A stretch of DNA of 46,388 nucleotides from Nitrosomonas sp. (GTDB taxonomy: Bacteria > Pseudomonadota > Gammaproteobacteria > Burkholderiales > Nitrosomonadaceae), in contig SSFV01000018.1 of assembly GCA_008015565.1 (NCBI GenBank), positions 1-46,388 of the forward strand, written 5' to 3'. The notes below the pieces were generated by a model, which made no database searches, had not been told where the DNA came from, and worked only from the letters and a program-made list of their open reading frames with translations. Made by a program: the position numbers and the translations under genes. Shown one piece after another: positions 36,894-46,305 of the stretch. How positions within the stretch are numbered: the stretch's first letter is position 1; every line of letters begins with the position of its first letter.

Positions 36894-37625
36894 TTATTGC
36901 AGCGATTGCATCGTGGCTAGCGCAAAACATAAATCTTTCCAAGCTTTTGCTTTTTCTGGAAGCGCGCGTAGTAAATACGCCGGATGATACGTGACAATTA
37001 GCGGTATGCCCGAAAAGTGATGCAACTTTCCCCGTAAGCTGGAAATACTGTCCTCGCATCCAAGAAGATTTTGCGCGGCTACTTTTCCTAGAGCGATAAT
37101 AAGTTTTGGCTGTAATAATTCAATTTGCCGCGTTAAATAAGGATTGCATTGGCGGGCCTCAAAAGAAGTTGGATTTCTGTTGTTAGGGGGCCGGCATTTA
37201 ACAACGTTAGTAATATAAACGTTAAGATCACGTTTTAGTTTGATGGCTGCAAGCATTTGATCAAGGAGTTTGCCAGCTTGTCCTACAAATGGTTCGCCCA
37301 TTGCATCTTCTCTGGCACCCGGTCCTTCGCCGATAAAGAGCCAATCCGCGTTTTTATCGCCCACACCAAATACTGTTTGCGTACGTGTTTGACTAAGAGG
37401 GCAGACAGTGCAATGAGATACCGTCTGTTTAAGCTGATCCCAGCTCATTTGAAGGATTTCCCGGCATCGCTGCGAGTCATGTGGTGCATTCGATGATAGT
37501 ACCGGATTGTGCGCTTCAGTCGTAGCTGGTTGAAGAAGATTATTGTGTTCGGAAGTACCGGGTCTTAAGCGCCAGACGGGTGTCAATCCTAATTCGTTGA
37601 GTATTTGCTTGCGTCGTGTACTCAT
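36894..37625 (-). CDS. udg: uracil-DNA glycosylase, family 4 (iron-sulphur type)
   Basis: 243-residue base-excision repair enzyme that removes uracil from DNA. The iron-sulphur ligands are visible as CTVCPLS, CRPPNN and EARQC. Motif 1 is [20 protein letters not shown] and motif 2 is [10 protein letters not shown]. The N-terminal ~80 residues are a divergent extension common in proteobacterial members. The ATG at 37625 overlaps the rimI stop as ATGA, settling the start; the upstream open frame lies inside rimI. It is the last gene of the minus-strand tsaB-rimI-udg set. Confidence 0.92.
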   Translation of the reverse strand: MSTRRKQILNELGLTPVWRLRPGTSEHNNLLQPATTEAHNPVLSSNAPHDSQRCREILQMSWDQLKQTVSHCTVCPLSQTRTQTVFGVGDKNADWLFIGEGPGAREDAMGEPFVGQAGKLLDQMLAAIKLKRDLNVYITNVVKCRPPNNRNPTSFEARQCNPYLTRQIELLQPKLIIALGKVAAQNLLGCEDSISSLRGKLHHFSGIPLIVTYHPAYLLRALPEKAKAWKDLCFALATMQSLQ

Positions 37626-38083
37626 AACATAAGTTGCATCACGAGTGCGTCTTCGCGTCCGCACATTGCGGGATAATAACCTTTGCGTGTCGCAATATGT
37701 TGAAAACCCATTTTTTTGTACAGTTGCACAGCACCTAAATTTGATTCCCGTACATCCAGCAACACTGATTTTGCACCTGCATTTTTTGCGTACTCAATAA
37801 GATGTTGAAGTAATTTTTTTCCCCATCCCTCTCCTTGCCGGCTCGCGGAAATACCCAGTGTTAAGACATGCGCTTCTTCTGGGCTCATCATCATGATACC
37901 GTAACCGATAAGTGTATTCGTTTGCTGCAAAACTTTACAGACATAGCCGGCCTTGAGAGAGTCAGCAAAATTTCCTAATGACCATGGGAATAAAAAGATT
38001 TCCCGTTCAATACGAATGACATGATCGAGATCTGATGAATGCATGGGTCTTATTTCAACTATGGCTTGCAATGTGCTATTCAT
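37622..38083 (-). CDS. rimI: ribosomal protein S18-alanine N-acetyltransferase
   Basis: 153-residue GNAT acetyltransferase. FPWSLGNFADSL is the RimI substrate-side motif. The acetyl-CoA loop is ISASRQGEGWGKKLLQHLI, followed by LLDVRESNLGAVQLYKKMGF and a conserved terminal region KGYYPAMCGREDALVMQL. It acetylates the N-terminal alanine of S18. The ATG overlaps the tsaB stop by four bases, and its own stop overlaps udg. tsaB-rimI is a conserved pair. Confidence 0.94.
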   Translation of the reverse strand: MNSTLQAIVEIRPMHSSDLDHVIRIEREIFLFPWSLGNFADSLKAGYVCKVLQQTNTLIGYGIMMMSPEEAHVLTLGISASRQGEGWGKKLLQHLIEYAKNAGAKSVLLDVRESNLGAVQLYKKMGFQHIATRKGYYPAMCGREDALVMQLML

Positions 38084-38754
38084 CGCTCATTTTCCTTCAG
38101 GGCTACTTTATTTCGTATATAGATTGGCGATGCTTTAGTTGCATCGGTGGTTTGGCCATTAGAGAACTTTAATAGTGCAAGTTGTGCTATTTCTTTGGCG
38201 CGGGGACGAAACCCGTGATAAATTTTTTGCAAATTGTTTCCATAGCGTGTTGATAATATTTCATCATATAAGTCAAAGCCGCTGCCGCATCCTTGCCATT
38301 CCTCGCCATCGCATTGCGGGGCGTGTTGAGGCAAGCAAAGTGCCGGGGGACTGATTATTTGCCAGTTCTGGTCAGTTAATTTGTCATATGCAGCGTGGTA
38401 AATCTCGCTCATGCGAGCATCGAGCGCAACAATAATTTTTCGTGCTCGAATTGATTGTGCAATAGCCTCCAGCGTATTAACACCCGCAACGGGTAGGTTA
38501 AGTGCATAGGCCAATCCTTGAGCAACACCGCATGCAATGCGCAATCCAGTAAAAGAGCCCGGTCCTGCACCAAAGGCAATGCCATCAAGCTCGTGTAGCG
38601 TTAATCCGTTTTCCGTTAACAATTCTCGAATCATTGATAAAAGAATTTCAGAATGGCGGTTTCCCGCATAAACCTCCTTATCATATACTTGTCCGTTACG
38701 GCTGAGTGCTACTGAGCAATATTCAGTGGAAGTTTCGAGAGCGAGAATTTTCAA
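38080..38754 (-). CDS. tsaB: tRNA t6A37 threonylcarbamoyltransferase subunit TsaB
   Basis: 224-residue ASKHA-fold partner of TsaD and TsaE for N6-threonylcarbamoyladenosine at position 37 of ANN-decoding tRNAs. Signatures: MKILALETSTEYCSVAL, GNRHSEILLSMI, GAGPGSFTGLRIACGVAQGLA and VALDARMSEIYHA. It is translationally coupled to rimI. It starts 75 bases after thpR on the same strand, in an AT-rich spacer without a clear terminator, so read-through from ispD-ispF-thpR is possible. Confidence 0.95.
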   Translation of the reverse strand: MKILALETSTEYCSVALSRNGQVYDKEVYAGNRHSEILLSMIRELLTENGLTLHELDGIAFGAGPGSFTGLRIACGVAQGLAYALNLPVAGVNTLEAIAQSIRARKIIVALDARMSEIYHAAYDKLTDQNWQIISPPALCLPQHAPQCDGEEWQGCGSGFDLYDEILSTRYGNNLQKIYHGFRPRAKEIAQLALLKFSNGQTTDATKASPIYIRNKVALKENER

Positions 38755-38829
38755 GATAATTGTAAGTGCTTAATCATAAATTTATCAATAAGTTATAACT
38801 GGGTAATTATTGTTATGAGAGAATTTTAC

Positions 38830-39384
38830 TCATATTAAATTCCAATGCTGTAGTGAAATATATTCAATACGATTGTTTTCCTGCTTAGAGTGAATAAGAA
38901 ACCATTTATCGACACCCCAAGTGATAGAAGTATTCAAATCAACCTGAGATAGGCATCGCGCTCTACGAATTAATGTGATATGCGGCTTATAGGCGCGTTT
39001 ATCTATTAAGAACTCAGATTTTGTTAGTGCGTTTCTTAAGGAATCAACAAGATAATACAATTCCGCAGGAAATGACCGGGCTTGAATATATACGATTTCA
39101 TTCTTTTTCCAATAGCGGATTTCATTGAGTTCAAAGACAAACTTCTTCGCTGTAACTGAATTTATAGCTTGTTGCAATATCTTAATTCTGGGAATGGCAA
39201 CATCCCCTAGAAACACTAGAGTCAGATGAAGCTTTTCCAGACTGACTATGTTGCCGCCGCAGATTGTTGCCAATTTTTTAACTTGATGCGCTAATTGAAC
39301 TTGAGTCAATTTGTCAGGAAAAATACCTAAAAATAAGCGAATCGATTTTGGATTGATTGGAATGTGGTTTTGATCTGATCTCAT
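38830..39384 (-). CDS. thpR: RNA 2',3'-cyclic phosphodiesterase (2'-5' RNA ligase family)
   Basis: 184-residue member of the 2H phosphoesterase superfamily. The two catalytic HxT motifs are [11 protein letters not shown] and [10 protein letters not shown], and RLFLGIFPD is the characteristic first strand. The enzyme opens 2',3'-cyclic phosphates and can ligate 2'-5' RNA ends; the physiological role is unclear. The ATG overlaps the ispF stop as ATGA, so it is coupled to the isoprenoid genes. Confidence 0.92.
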   Translation of the reverse strand: MRSDQNHIPINPKSIRLFLGIFPDKLTQVQLAHQVKKLATICGGNIVSLEKLHLTLVFLGDVAIPRIKILQQAINSVTAKKFVFELNEIRYWKKNEIVYIQARSFPAELYYLVDSLRNALTKSEFLIDKRAYKPHITLIRRARCLSQVDLNTSITWGVDKWFLIHSKQENNRIEYISLQHWNLI

Positions 39385-39869
39385 TGATTTACGAGATCAA
39401 TTAAACATACTACTTCTGCCATAATTCCCTCTTTGCGGCCGATTGCACCCAATTGTTCGGCTGTTTTTGCTTTAATATTGATGCAATTTGGTTGCATTTT
39501 TAAATCCCCGGCGATATTTAAAATCATGGCGGGAATATGTGGAGCCATTTTGGGTGCCTGTGCAATGATAGTTGCATCAAGATTGATGATCTTATAACCA
39601 TTGCTTTCTAATAAACTTAGTACATTGCGCAGCAGCACACGGCTGTCAATGTTTTTGTAACGTGGATCGGAATCCGAAAAATGTTGACCAATATCTCCCA
39701 GCGCTGCCGCGCCTAATAATGCATCACAAATTGCGTGCAATAATACGTCGGCATCAGAGTGGCCAAGTAGTCCTTTGTCATAAGGTATCGTGACTCCCCC
39801 TATAATAAGGGGACGATCATCCGTCAATTGATGCACATCGAATCCTTGACCAATTCTTAAAGTACTCAC
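39381..39869 (-). CDS. ispF: 2-C-methyl-D-erythritol 2,4-cyclodiphosphate synthase
   Basis: 162-residue trimeric zinc enzyme of the MEP pathway. Zinc and substrate motifs: [47 protein letters not shown] and [17 protein letters not shown]. The start is a GTG at 39869, which forms a GTGA overlap with the ispD stop. It follows ispD and precedes thpR. Normal length. Confidence 0.96.
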   Translation of the reverse strand: MSTLRIGQGFDVHQLTDDRPLIIGGVTIPYDKGLLGHSDADVLLHAICDALLGAAALGDIGQHFSDSDPRYKNIDSRVLLRNVLSLLESNGYKIINLDATIIAQAPKMAPHIPAMILNIAGDLKMQPNCINIKAKTAEQLGAIGRKEGIMAEVVCLIDLVNQ

Positions 39870-40570
39870 GTGTCGCTCCTTTGTTGCAATATCAATTCAG
39901 CTAATGCCAAATCGTGGGGATAGGTCACCTTTAAATTCCGGACATCACTCAGTACAAGTTTGGGGTGCAGTCCTAACGCTTCAATTGCACTGGCTTCGTC
40001 AGTTATATTAACATTTACTGCATTATCAAGTGCTTTTACGAGTAAGTCGTAACGAAACATTTGTGGTGTTTGCGCTTGCCATAAATTCTCTCTGGATTGA
40101 GTTTGCAAAATTCTATAGCTGGCATCACTACGCTTTAATGTATCGGCAACCGGTATTGCCAGTATTCCACCTATTTCATCCTCTGCCAAATCACTGATTA
40201 GATTTTTTAACTGATATGCTGATAAACAAGGGCGCGCGGCGTCATGAACTAATATCCAATCAGCCGGGTTAACTAGATTCTGGTGTTTTGCGGTAATCAG
40301 GCCATTTAATACGCTTTCTGCCCGGGTCATGCCTCCACAGTTGAATACGATTAGCTTATTTGAAAACTGTGACCAGTCGTACTTATACCATTCGATATCG
40401 TCAGGTGCGAGTACGGTAATAATTTTTGAAATAAGCGGGTTGTGCCATAACGTATTGATGGCGTGATAAATCATTGGACGATTATTTAATGGTAAATATT
40501 GCTTTGGGAGTTCATTACCCATGCGTGAGCCTGAGCCGGCCGCTGGGATTAGTGCAAGAAAATTTGTCAT
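39866..40570 (-). CDS. ispD: 2-C-methyl-D-erythritol 4-phosphate cytidylyltransferase
   Basis: 234-residue nucleotidyltransferase of the MEP pathway, joining CTP and MEP. The glycine-rich CTP loop is [30 protein letters not shown] binds the metal, and [15 protein letters not shown] and [11 protein letters not shown] complete the site. First gene of the minus-strand ispD-ispF-thpR group. It is divergent from prfB across about 230 AT-rich bases. Confidence 0.96.
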   Translation of the reverse strand: MTNFLALIPAAGSGSRMGNELPKQYLPLNNRPMIYHAINTLWHNPLISKIITVLAPDDIEWYKYDWSQFSNKLIVFNCGGMTRAESVLNGLITAKHQNLVNPADWILVHDAARPCLSAYQLKNLISDLAEDEIGGILAIPVADTLKRSDASYRILQTQSRENLWQAQTPQMFRYDLLVKALDNAVNVNITDEASAIEALGLHPKLVLSDVRNLKVTYPHDLALAELILQQRSDT

Positions 40571-40802
40571 TATTAAGTTTTGAAAGATTGCATTGAATGC
40601 TAATCGGCTAATGTGATGTTTATTGATTTTTTTAAAATTTTAGTAAGGTTCGTAATTTTATATTGAGTTGGGATTTATGAATATTGATTTGCTCATTTAT
40701 AAAATCTTATGAGTAAATGATGTAAGAGGGGGTCTTTGATAGCCTGAAGATTTCAATGTGATTAAAGGTATAATTGGAATATAGATTATAAGGTGGAGAA
40801 CT

Positions 40803-41907
40803 ATGGAAGCAGAACAGATAAACGCAATTTCTAATCATCTTCAGGATTTGGAAAACCGTAGCAACGAATTACGGAGGTTTCTTTGACTTTGATGCGAAAA
40901 GTACACGGTTAAATGAAATAACTCGACTGCTTGAAGATCCTGCGGTATGGAATGATAGTAAACGCACTCAAGAAATTGGCCGGGAAAAAAAACTCTTAGA
41001 AGATACCATTGGTGCGTTGGACAAAACTCAGCATCAGTTAAATGATGCGAATGAATTATTTCAGTTGGCCAAAGATGAGCTCGATGATGCAACCTTAGTG
41101 AGCGTAGCCAATGACGTCGATAATGTAGAAAAGGTTATTGCCGGTCTTGAATTTCGGCGAATGTTTTCAGACCCGATGGATCCGAATAATTGTTTTGTGG
41201 ATATTCAATCCGGCTCAGGAGGAACGGAAGCGCAGGATTGGGCAGCGATGCTTGAACGGATGTATTTACGTTACTGCGAAAGACAAGGTTTTTCCGTTGA
41301 AATTTTGGAAGAATCAGCGGGAGATATTGCCGGTATAAAAAATGCCACCTTAAAAGTATCGGGAGATTATGCTTATGGCTACTTACGCACTGAAACGGGC
41401 GTGCATCGTCTTGTTAGAAAATCTCCATTTGATTCGGGTAATCGCCGGCATACATCGTTTGCAAGCGTATTCGTTTATCCGGAAGTGGATGATACGATTG
41501 AAATCGAGATTAATCCGGCGGACCTGAGAATTGATACCTTTAGGGCATCAGGAGCAGGTGGCCAGCATATTAATAAAACGGATTCCGCAATCCGGATCAC
41601 GCATAATCCAACTGGGATTGTTGTGCAATGCCAAAGCGGTCGCTCACAGCATCGTAACAAAGCAGATGCGCTTGCGATGTTGAAATCAAAATTATACGAA
41701 GCTGAACTGCGTAAGCGTCGTGATGAAAAACAAGCCATGGAAGAAACTAAAACGGATATAGGCTGGGGGCATCAAATTCGTTCATATGTATTAGACCAGT
41801 CACGTATCAAAGATCTGCGAACAAATATTGAAATCGGAAATACACAAAGTGTATTGGATGGAGATTTAAACAGTTTTATTGAGGCTAGTCTTAAGTTGGG
41901 AGTTTGA
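40803..41907 (+). CDS. prfB: peptide chain release factor 2, with programmed +1 frameshift
   Basis: Release factor for UGA and UAA stop codons. Frame 0 runs from the ATG at 40803 (ribosome site AAGGTGGAG) to codon 27, CTT, followed by TGA at 40884-40886. Shifting +1 continues with GAC at 40885 and gives a 367-residue protein, close to the E. coli length. The SPF anticodon-like motif (VRKSPFDSG) and GGQ at 252-254 ([12 protein letters not shown]) are intact. A TATAAT at 40769-40774 may be its -10 box. In related bacteria lysS usually follows; here a convergent TIR-NACHT gene does. Confidence 0.95.
40872..40886 (+). promoter_or_regulatory. prfB programmed frameshift signal
   Basis: CGGAGG (internal Shine-Dalgarno), TTT, CTT and TGA followed by C match the classic RF2 autoregulation cassette, with the same three-base spacing between the SD and the slip codon as in E. 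coli. Low RF2 stalls termination at TGA and favours the shift to the GAC frame, so RF2 controls its own synthesis. Confidence 0.93.
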
Positions 41908-41926
41908 ACTACTACACAAAAAACAT

Positions 41927-44608
41927 TTAGACCTTTCTTGATTTGCTATTCCCATTTTCCAGATTGGCAAAATATTCTAATAGCATTCGATGCATGAAAA
42001 TATAACCACCACCTACTCTTTTGAGTAAAATGAGCCTAGTGCAATAATCAAGAAAGGGGATAAATCTATAAGGTATTTTTCTGTTTAAACAAAGTGTCAG
42101 ACGTAACGCATAATGCTTAATCACTGTACTTAGGCCTTTGTTCAATCCAAATATTGTACCCAATCCTAATCCAACGAATATTACTGCCAGCTCATGCTGT
42201 TGATAAAAAAGCATAGCAATAGAACTGACAATCAAGGCAACCCTTAAGCCAACTAAAAATCCATTTTTCAACGATAAGATAATTCCTTGGTTAGGAATTA
42301 TCTTTTCTTCATTCATTTCGATAGTAAGGCCTTTTATTATTCCCATAATAAGTCCGGGAATTGCACCTAACCAAATTCCAAATTTCAACCCAAACACTAC
42401 CTCATCTATAATTCCCAGTGCTTGTGACGAAGGAATGAAACCCATCATCACACCCATTGATCCAATTTGTGCGCTGATAAAACATATACCTATTAGTCCT
42501 GAAAACAGTATATATTTTATAAATGTCTTAAAAAATTTTTTCCATGACCAATTAATCTTCTCAACAGTTTTTATGGTATTTAATGTTCCGGCACAAAAAA
42601 CAACAAATGCCAATAAAAATGTCACGATCCAAGTAACGATAGATGCGAGAACTACCGAGCTCATAAAAAAAGAAAATAACAATACTGATTTTTCTTCACC
42701 TGTAGTAGCCGTGTCAGAAACGTAGGTAAAAGCTGTTATAAAAAAAATCAATACAAAACAAGGAAAAATGCTTATTCCTAAAGCAAGCGATGAAATTCCA
42801 CGATAAGTAAACCTCTGCTTCCAATCATCCAACCAACTTGGCTGCATATTTTCTATAAAGAAGTTAAATTGTGAATGTTCTTTCAATTTCTTTGCAAGCC
42901 AACTAAGCCAAATCAAAGTATTTTCTTTTAGAAAAGGCTGCTTATTGGCAATTTCTTTTCGAAGGAACACTTTTTCCACATAGGCATCAAAAATTTTTGT
43001 CCGGCGTTTTTCTATTGGTAAATTACAAGCACTCAAACTTTCTGGAGTAGACGATCGGTATGCCATGCTCATGATATTTAGCATGAGAGGGGATTGAGCC
43101 AATTCTTGTAAAACAATATCTTCCCGAATAGCGGTTCGCAGTGATTCAACCTCAGTTCCGAGCTTAGCAAAATAACTATCAATTTGATTCTGATTAAGCG
43201 GCTCGATACAAATCGCACCATTCAATTTAAGCCGTTCCGGCAGCCAAAGGTAATCTTTCAGCCTGCAGCAAACAACTAAGCCAGGAGGATCAGCTTCATC
43301 AATATAATAATTGATAGCTTCAACGCATTTTGGCTGATTTTCTATTCTAACTTCATCCAGACCATCTAGCAGAGGGATAATGTAACCTTTATTCAACCAA
43401 TCTCGCGCTAATTGACTTGGTACTTGATACATACTACTGAGTTTTTCAGAAATCCATTCAAACAATGTTTGGGAACTTTTCCAGCTTGAAAGGTTTAAAA
43501 CAACCGGAATACGTTCTTTGGAGTCGGTTGCGGCGCGGTTGATAAGAAGCGACGCCAATTCAAGTAAAGTAATAGACTTACCAGAACCTGGCTCACCTAG
43601 GATCAATAATAATCCTGTAGCATCAAATACAGTTTCTATCCTAGAATTACTTAATTGTAGCTGTTGACGCTGCGTTGGCAAATCTATAGTTTGATTCCAA
43701 GGCGACTCAACAGCGTCATTCATAGCATGCTTACCTAGTGTAATCAGTATTTGATGATAAAGCGACTGTTTCAATACACCATCAATCCAATACTCATTAA
43801 CTCGATTTAGAAGAATAAGCAACTGAGCTCGTTGTTCTTCATCTGGAGGATCAATGAGAGATGGGTAAAGTCGTGCTTCTGTTATTCCTAAGCTGCTAAG
43901 CTCACCATTCTTTACAGCCGCATAAATCATGTCAGCTTGTTCAGGCGTTAATTCAAGAAATACTCTGACGCTACCTTGTCTTAATGCTGTGATTTTTATT
44001 TCACCAAATGATTTAACATTTTCAAGAATTTCTGCGAGCAATTTTTCTTTCTCATCGTTTGAAAGATCATCTAAATTACCTGACAATCTTAGCTCAATAC
44101 CTTTTTTCTCCTTTTCAGGAAGCAATGTTACTTTGTCATCGGATTCGCTATCTAATGTTGTATCATCACTGGATCTTTTCCCTGTTATTCCCCAGCGCAA
44201 TTGCATCCATGGATCAGGCGTTAATGCTCTAAAATCCACGATTTGCAGATGCTTTAGAAAAATGGGTAGAGTGGGTGTTTTCTCAGCAGTCGGTAAAATA
44301 GCAGGAATAACAGAGTAATTATGCTCTACAAACTCATTTATGTATGCTCTGATCTCCATATTCTGCCACGGACCAATGCCACTTCTACCAATAAAGATCG
44401 CAGCAGATTTTATATTGCCAATTTGCTCTTCAAGTGCTATTTGCCATGATGTACCCGGACGAATTTCCCTTTCATCTAGCCACGGTTTAATTCCTTGCTC
44501 TATGAGTTTATCAGCGATGCCTCTTATTTCAACTTTATCATCGCTGTTATGACAGAGAAATACATCAAATGTTATCGATACCGGTTCAGTTTTCTTATTC
44601 TTCATCAT
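41927..44608 (-). CDS. TIR-NACHT (STAND NTPase) protein with C-terminal membrane domain, candidate anti-phage sensor
   Basis: 893-residue multidomain protein. Residues 13-137 form a bacterial TIR domain (FDVFLCHNSDD, KPWLDEREIRPG, IGPWQNMEI); Glu85 is in the position of the NADase catalytic glutamate. A linker leads to an unnamed alpha-beta module (about 168-250). A NACHT ATPase follows, with Walker A GEPGSGKS at 338-345 and Walker B PLLDGLDEV at 412-420. A helical region and then several hydrophobic helices (about 625-830) follow, ending in the conserved GGGYIFMHRMLLEYFA. By analogy with bacterial NACHT and TIR immune proteins it may sense infection and deplete NAD+ or act at the membrane. 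It is a single gene converging on prfB. A 10-bp palindrome lies just before its ATG. Confidence 0.88.
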   Translation of the reverse strand: MMKNKKTEPVSITFDVFLCHNSDDKVEIRGIADKLIEQGIKPWLDEREIRPGTSWQIALEEQIGNIKSAAIFIGRSGIGPWQNMEIRAYINEFVEHNYSVIPAILPTAEKTPTLPIFLKHLQIVDFRALTPDPWMQLRWGITGKRSSDDTTLDSESDDKVTLLPEKEKKGIELRLSGNLDDLSNDEKEKLLAEILENVKSFGEIKITALRQGSVRVFLELTPEQADMIYAAVKNGELSSLGITEARLYPSLIDPPDEEQRAQLLILLNRVNEYWIDGVLKQSLYHQILITLGKHAMNDAVESPWNQTIDLPTQRQQLQLSNSRIETVFDATGLLLILGEPGSGKSITLLELASLLINRAATDSKERIPVVLNLSSWKSSQTLFEWISEKLSSMYQVPSQLARDWLNKGYIIPLLDGLDEVRIENQPKCVEAINYYIDEADPPGLVVCCRLKDYLWLPERLKLNGAICIEPLNQNQIDSYFAKLGTEVESLRTAIREDIVLQELAQSPLMLNIMSMAYRSSTPESLSACNLPIEKRRTKIFDAYVEKVFLRKEIANKQPFLKENTLIWLSWLAKKLKEHSQFNFFIENMQPSWLDDWKQRFTYRGISSLALGISIFPCFVLIFFITAFTYVSDTATTGEEKSVLLFSFFMSSVVLASIVTWIVTFLLAFVVFCAGTLNTIKTVEKINWSWKKFFKTFIKYILFSGLIGICFISAQIGSMGVMMGFIPSSQALGIIDEVVFGLKFGIWLGAIPGLIMGIIKGLTIEMNEEKIIPNQGIILSLKNGFLVGLRVALIVSSIAMLFYQQHELAVIFVGLGLGTIFGLNKGLSTVIKHYALRLTLCLNRKIPYRFIPFLDYCTRLILLKRVGGGYIFMHRMLLEYFANLENGNSKSRKV

Positions 44609-44610
44609 AT

Positions 44611-44620
44611 TAAGCGCTTA
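44611..44620. promoter_or_regulatory. 10-bp perfect palindrome upstream of the TIR-NACHT gene
   Basis: TAAGCGCTTA lies two bases before the first ATG (44608). It could be an operator half-pair or an mRNA hairpin covering the start. No Shine-Dalgarno sequence is evident, which suggests low or leaderless translation. A chance occurrence cannot be excluded. Confidence 0.35.
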
Positions 44621-44769
44621 TAACAGCTCATAATTCCAGAAACTCTCAATTTCAGTTACTAACGATTATTTGATATCTAATTAAACTATTGGCTTAGATT
44701 TATAAACTGTAGTCAGCAAATACTAGTGAAAACTTAAGTATGCCCAAAGCTGGTCTGGGAAATCATATC

Positions 44770-46305
44770 TCATAGAGTTTTTAGGTACTCCAAAAGATCA
44801 AGCCTTTCTTCTTTGGTGAGGGGCTTTAGAATTTTTCCATTTAGTTGTGCCGTCTTTCCTGATGCATATTCATGACCTGCATTACTATTCCCCATCAAAT
44901 TGGTATCAAAAGTAAAACCCTCATATCCACTATTTTTTAAACCAACTTTTTCCGGATCAAATTCGCGCGATCCTATTTCAAACTGATCGGGACGATATTC
45001 ACCATCATCTGGATCACCTGCACGTTTTTTTGGTAATAGCAAGTCATAAAGTGTTGGCACAGAACCATTATGCAAGTAAGGCGCGGTTGCCCAAATACCA
45101 TTTAACGATCGAGCCTTGTAAGAATTCAGTGACGCTAAAGAGTGAACAGTAGTATCCGGATCATAATTTCCATGCTTAACTGAAGGCATAATTTCATTTT
45201 GCACAGATGCTTGCGCGATATCTATAATCCAATCATTCCAACGCTGAAAGAAACCCTTGTCAGGATCAGGAGTGGCCATGACATTTAATGATGCTTTAGT
45301 AAGTAAAATTGCGGCGGGCGCTTTACGATTGAGTAAAATATTACCTATTCCCAAACTGACATACTGATTGCGCAGGATGCCGGAATAACCTATAGCATAG
45401 ATGCTATTTGCGGCCATCACAGGATCAGTTCCCACATCACTCACCCTGGACATATGGGCAACGATGCGACGGTCTGGGTCACTACGATCAATATCGGTAT
45501 GGCAACTTGAACAGTATTCGTTAAATAATAGTTCACCTCTCAATGCCCTGTGACGATCAATTGCACCTAAAATATCTTCTGGCCATTGCGGTGATTGCAA
45601 TTTCTGTAGATGTGTTTCAATTCTACGTAAGTTATGTATATCAACTGAAGATTCAAAACTCGTTGTCGCGTTTGAAGGTATTGAAAATATTTCTTTTTCT
45701 TTCCAGTCAAGCGTAGCTAATACACCAATAACTTTGCTGGCGTTACGGCCAACTGGCCCTAATCCACCGTTAGAAGCTGATCCGTTCCAGTGTACATAAT
45801 CATGTTGGGGGGTATCCCATAAAAAAGGGTAACTAACGGGGGCATTAGGTTTATTGAATAGCTTGTTGCGTAACCGGCCTAATTGCCACCTATCAAGCGT
45901 TTGGGTAAGACGGCTGACCACACTGTCACGTTGGTCGCCGGTCATGATCTGATCAACGTTTTGCACAATCTTTTTGTACTCTGCTTCGGACATACTTTCT
46001 TCGCTCATTATCTTGCCATCACGCAATAACTCCCTTAATACCCTCTCATTCGCAAGATGTTCGAGCATGCGGTTATAAATATGCCCAAATGCATCCAATC
46101 TGGCATATCCATACGCTACATCGCTGCGATTGATATCGATATAACCAATCAAACGCTGTGTATATCGCTTGAGATCGTCAAGTACTTCCGATTCGGATTT
46201 GTAATTGCCGCGAGCAAGCACATTCTTAACAAACCGGTTCTGGACTTCTTCATTTCTTTGCGTATATTTCAAGGCCTTAGCGATATCTTTCATGATGCTT
46301 TCCAT
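44770..46305 (-). CDS. RoxA-like c-type cytochrome (di-haem peroxidase superfamily), N-terminus lost
   Basis: 511-residue open frame of the RoxA/di-haem cytochrome c peroxidase superfamily. Family stretches: DTPQHDYVHWNGSASNGGLG with PVGRNASKVIGV, the haem motif CSSCH at 265-269 (GELLFNEYCSSCHTD), GIWATAPYLHNGSVPTLYDLLLP (axial region) and GHEYASGKTAQLNGKILKPL. Members are periplasmic; RoxA itself cleaves rubber, but most relatives have no known substrate. No signal peptide or ribosome site precedes the ATG at 46305. In-frame family sequence (GIRIDGGPANAD) continues upstream to an amber codon, so this ORF looks like the 3' part of a broken gene. Confidence 0.75.
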   Translation of the reverse strand: MESIMKDIAKALKYTQRNEEVQNRFVKNVLARGNYKSESEVLDDLKRYTQRLIGYIDINRSDVAYGYARLDAFGHIYNRMLEHLANERVLRELLRDGKIMSEESMSEAEYKKIVQNVDQIMTGDQRDSVVSRLTQTLDRWQLGRLRNKLFNKPNAPVSYPFLWDTPQHDYVHWNGSASNGGLGPVGRNASKVIGVLATLDWKEKEIFSIPSNATTSFESSVDIHNLRRIETHLQKLQSPQWPEDILGAIDRHRALRGELLFNEYCSSCHTDIDRSDPDRRIVAHMSRVSDVGTDPVMAANSIYAIGYSGILRNQYVSLGIGNILLNRKAPAAILLTKASLNVMATPDPDKGFFQRWNDWIIDIAQASVQNEIMPSVKHGNYDPDTTVHSLASLNSYKARSLNGIWATAPYLHNGSVPTLYDLLLPKKRAGDPDDGEYRPDQFEIGSREFDPEKVGLKNSGYEGFTFDTNLMGNSNAGHEYASGKTAQLNGKILKPLTKEERLDLLEYLKTL

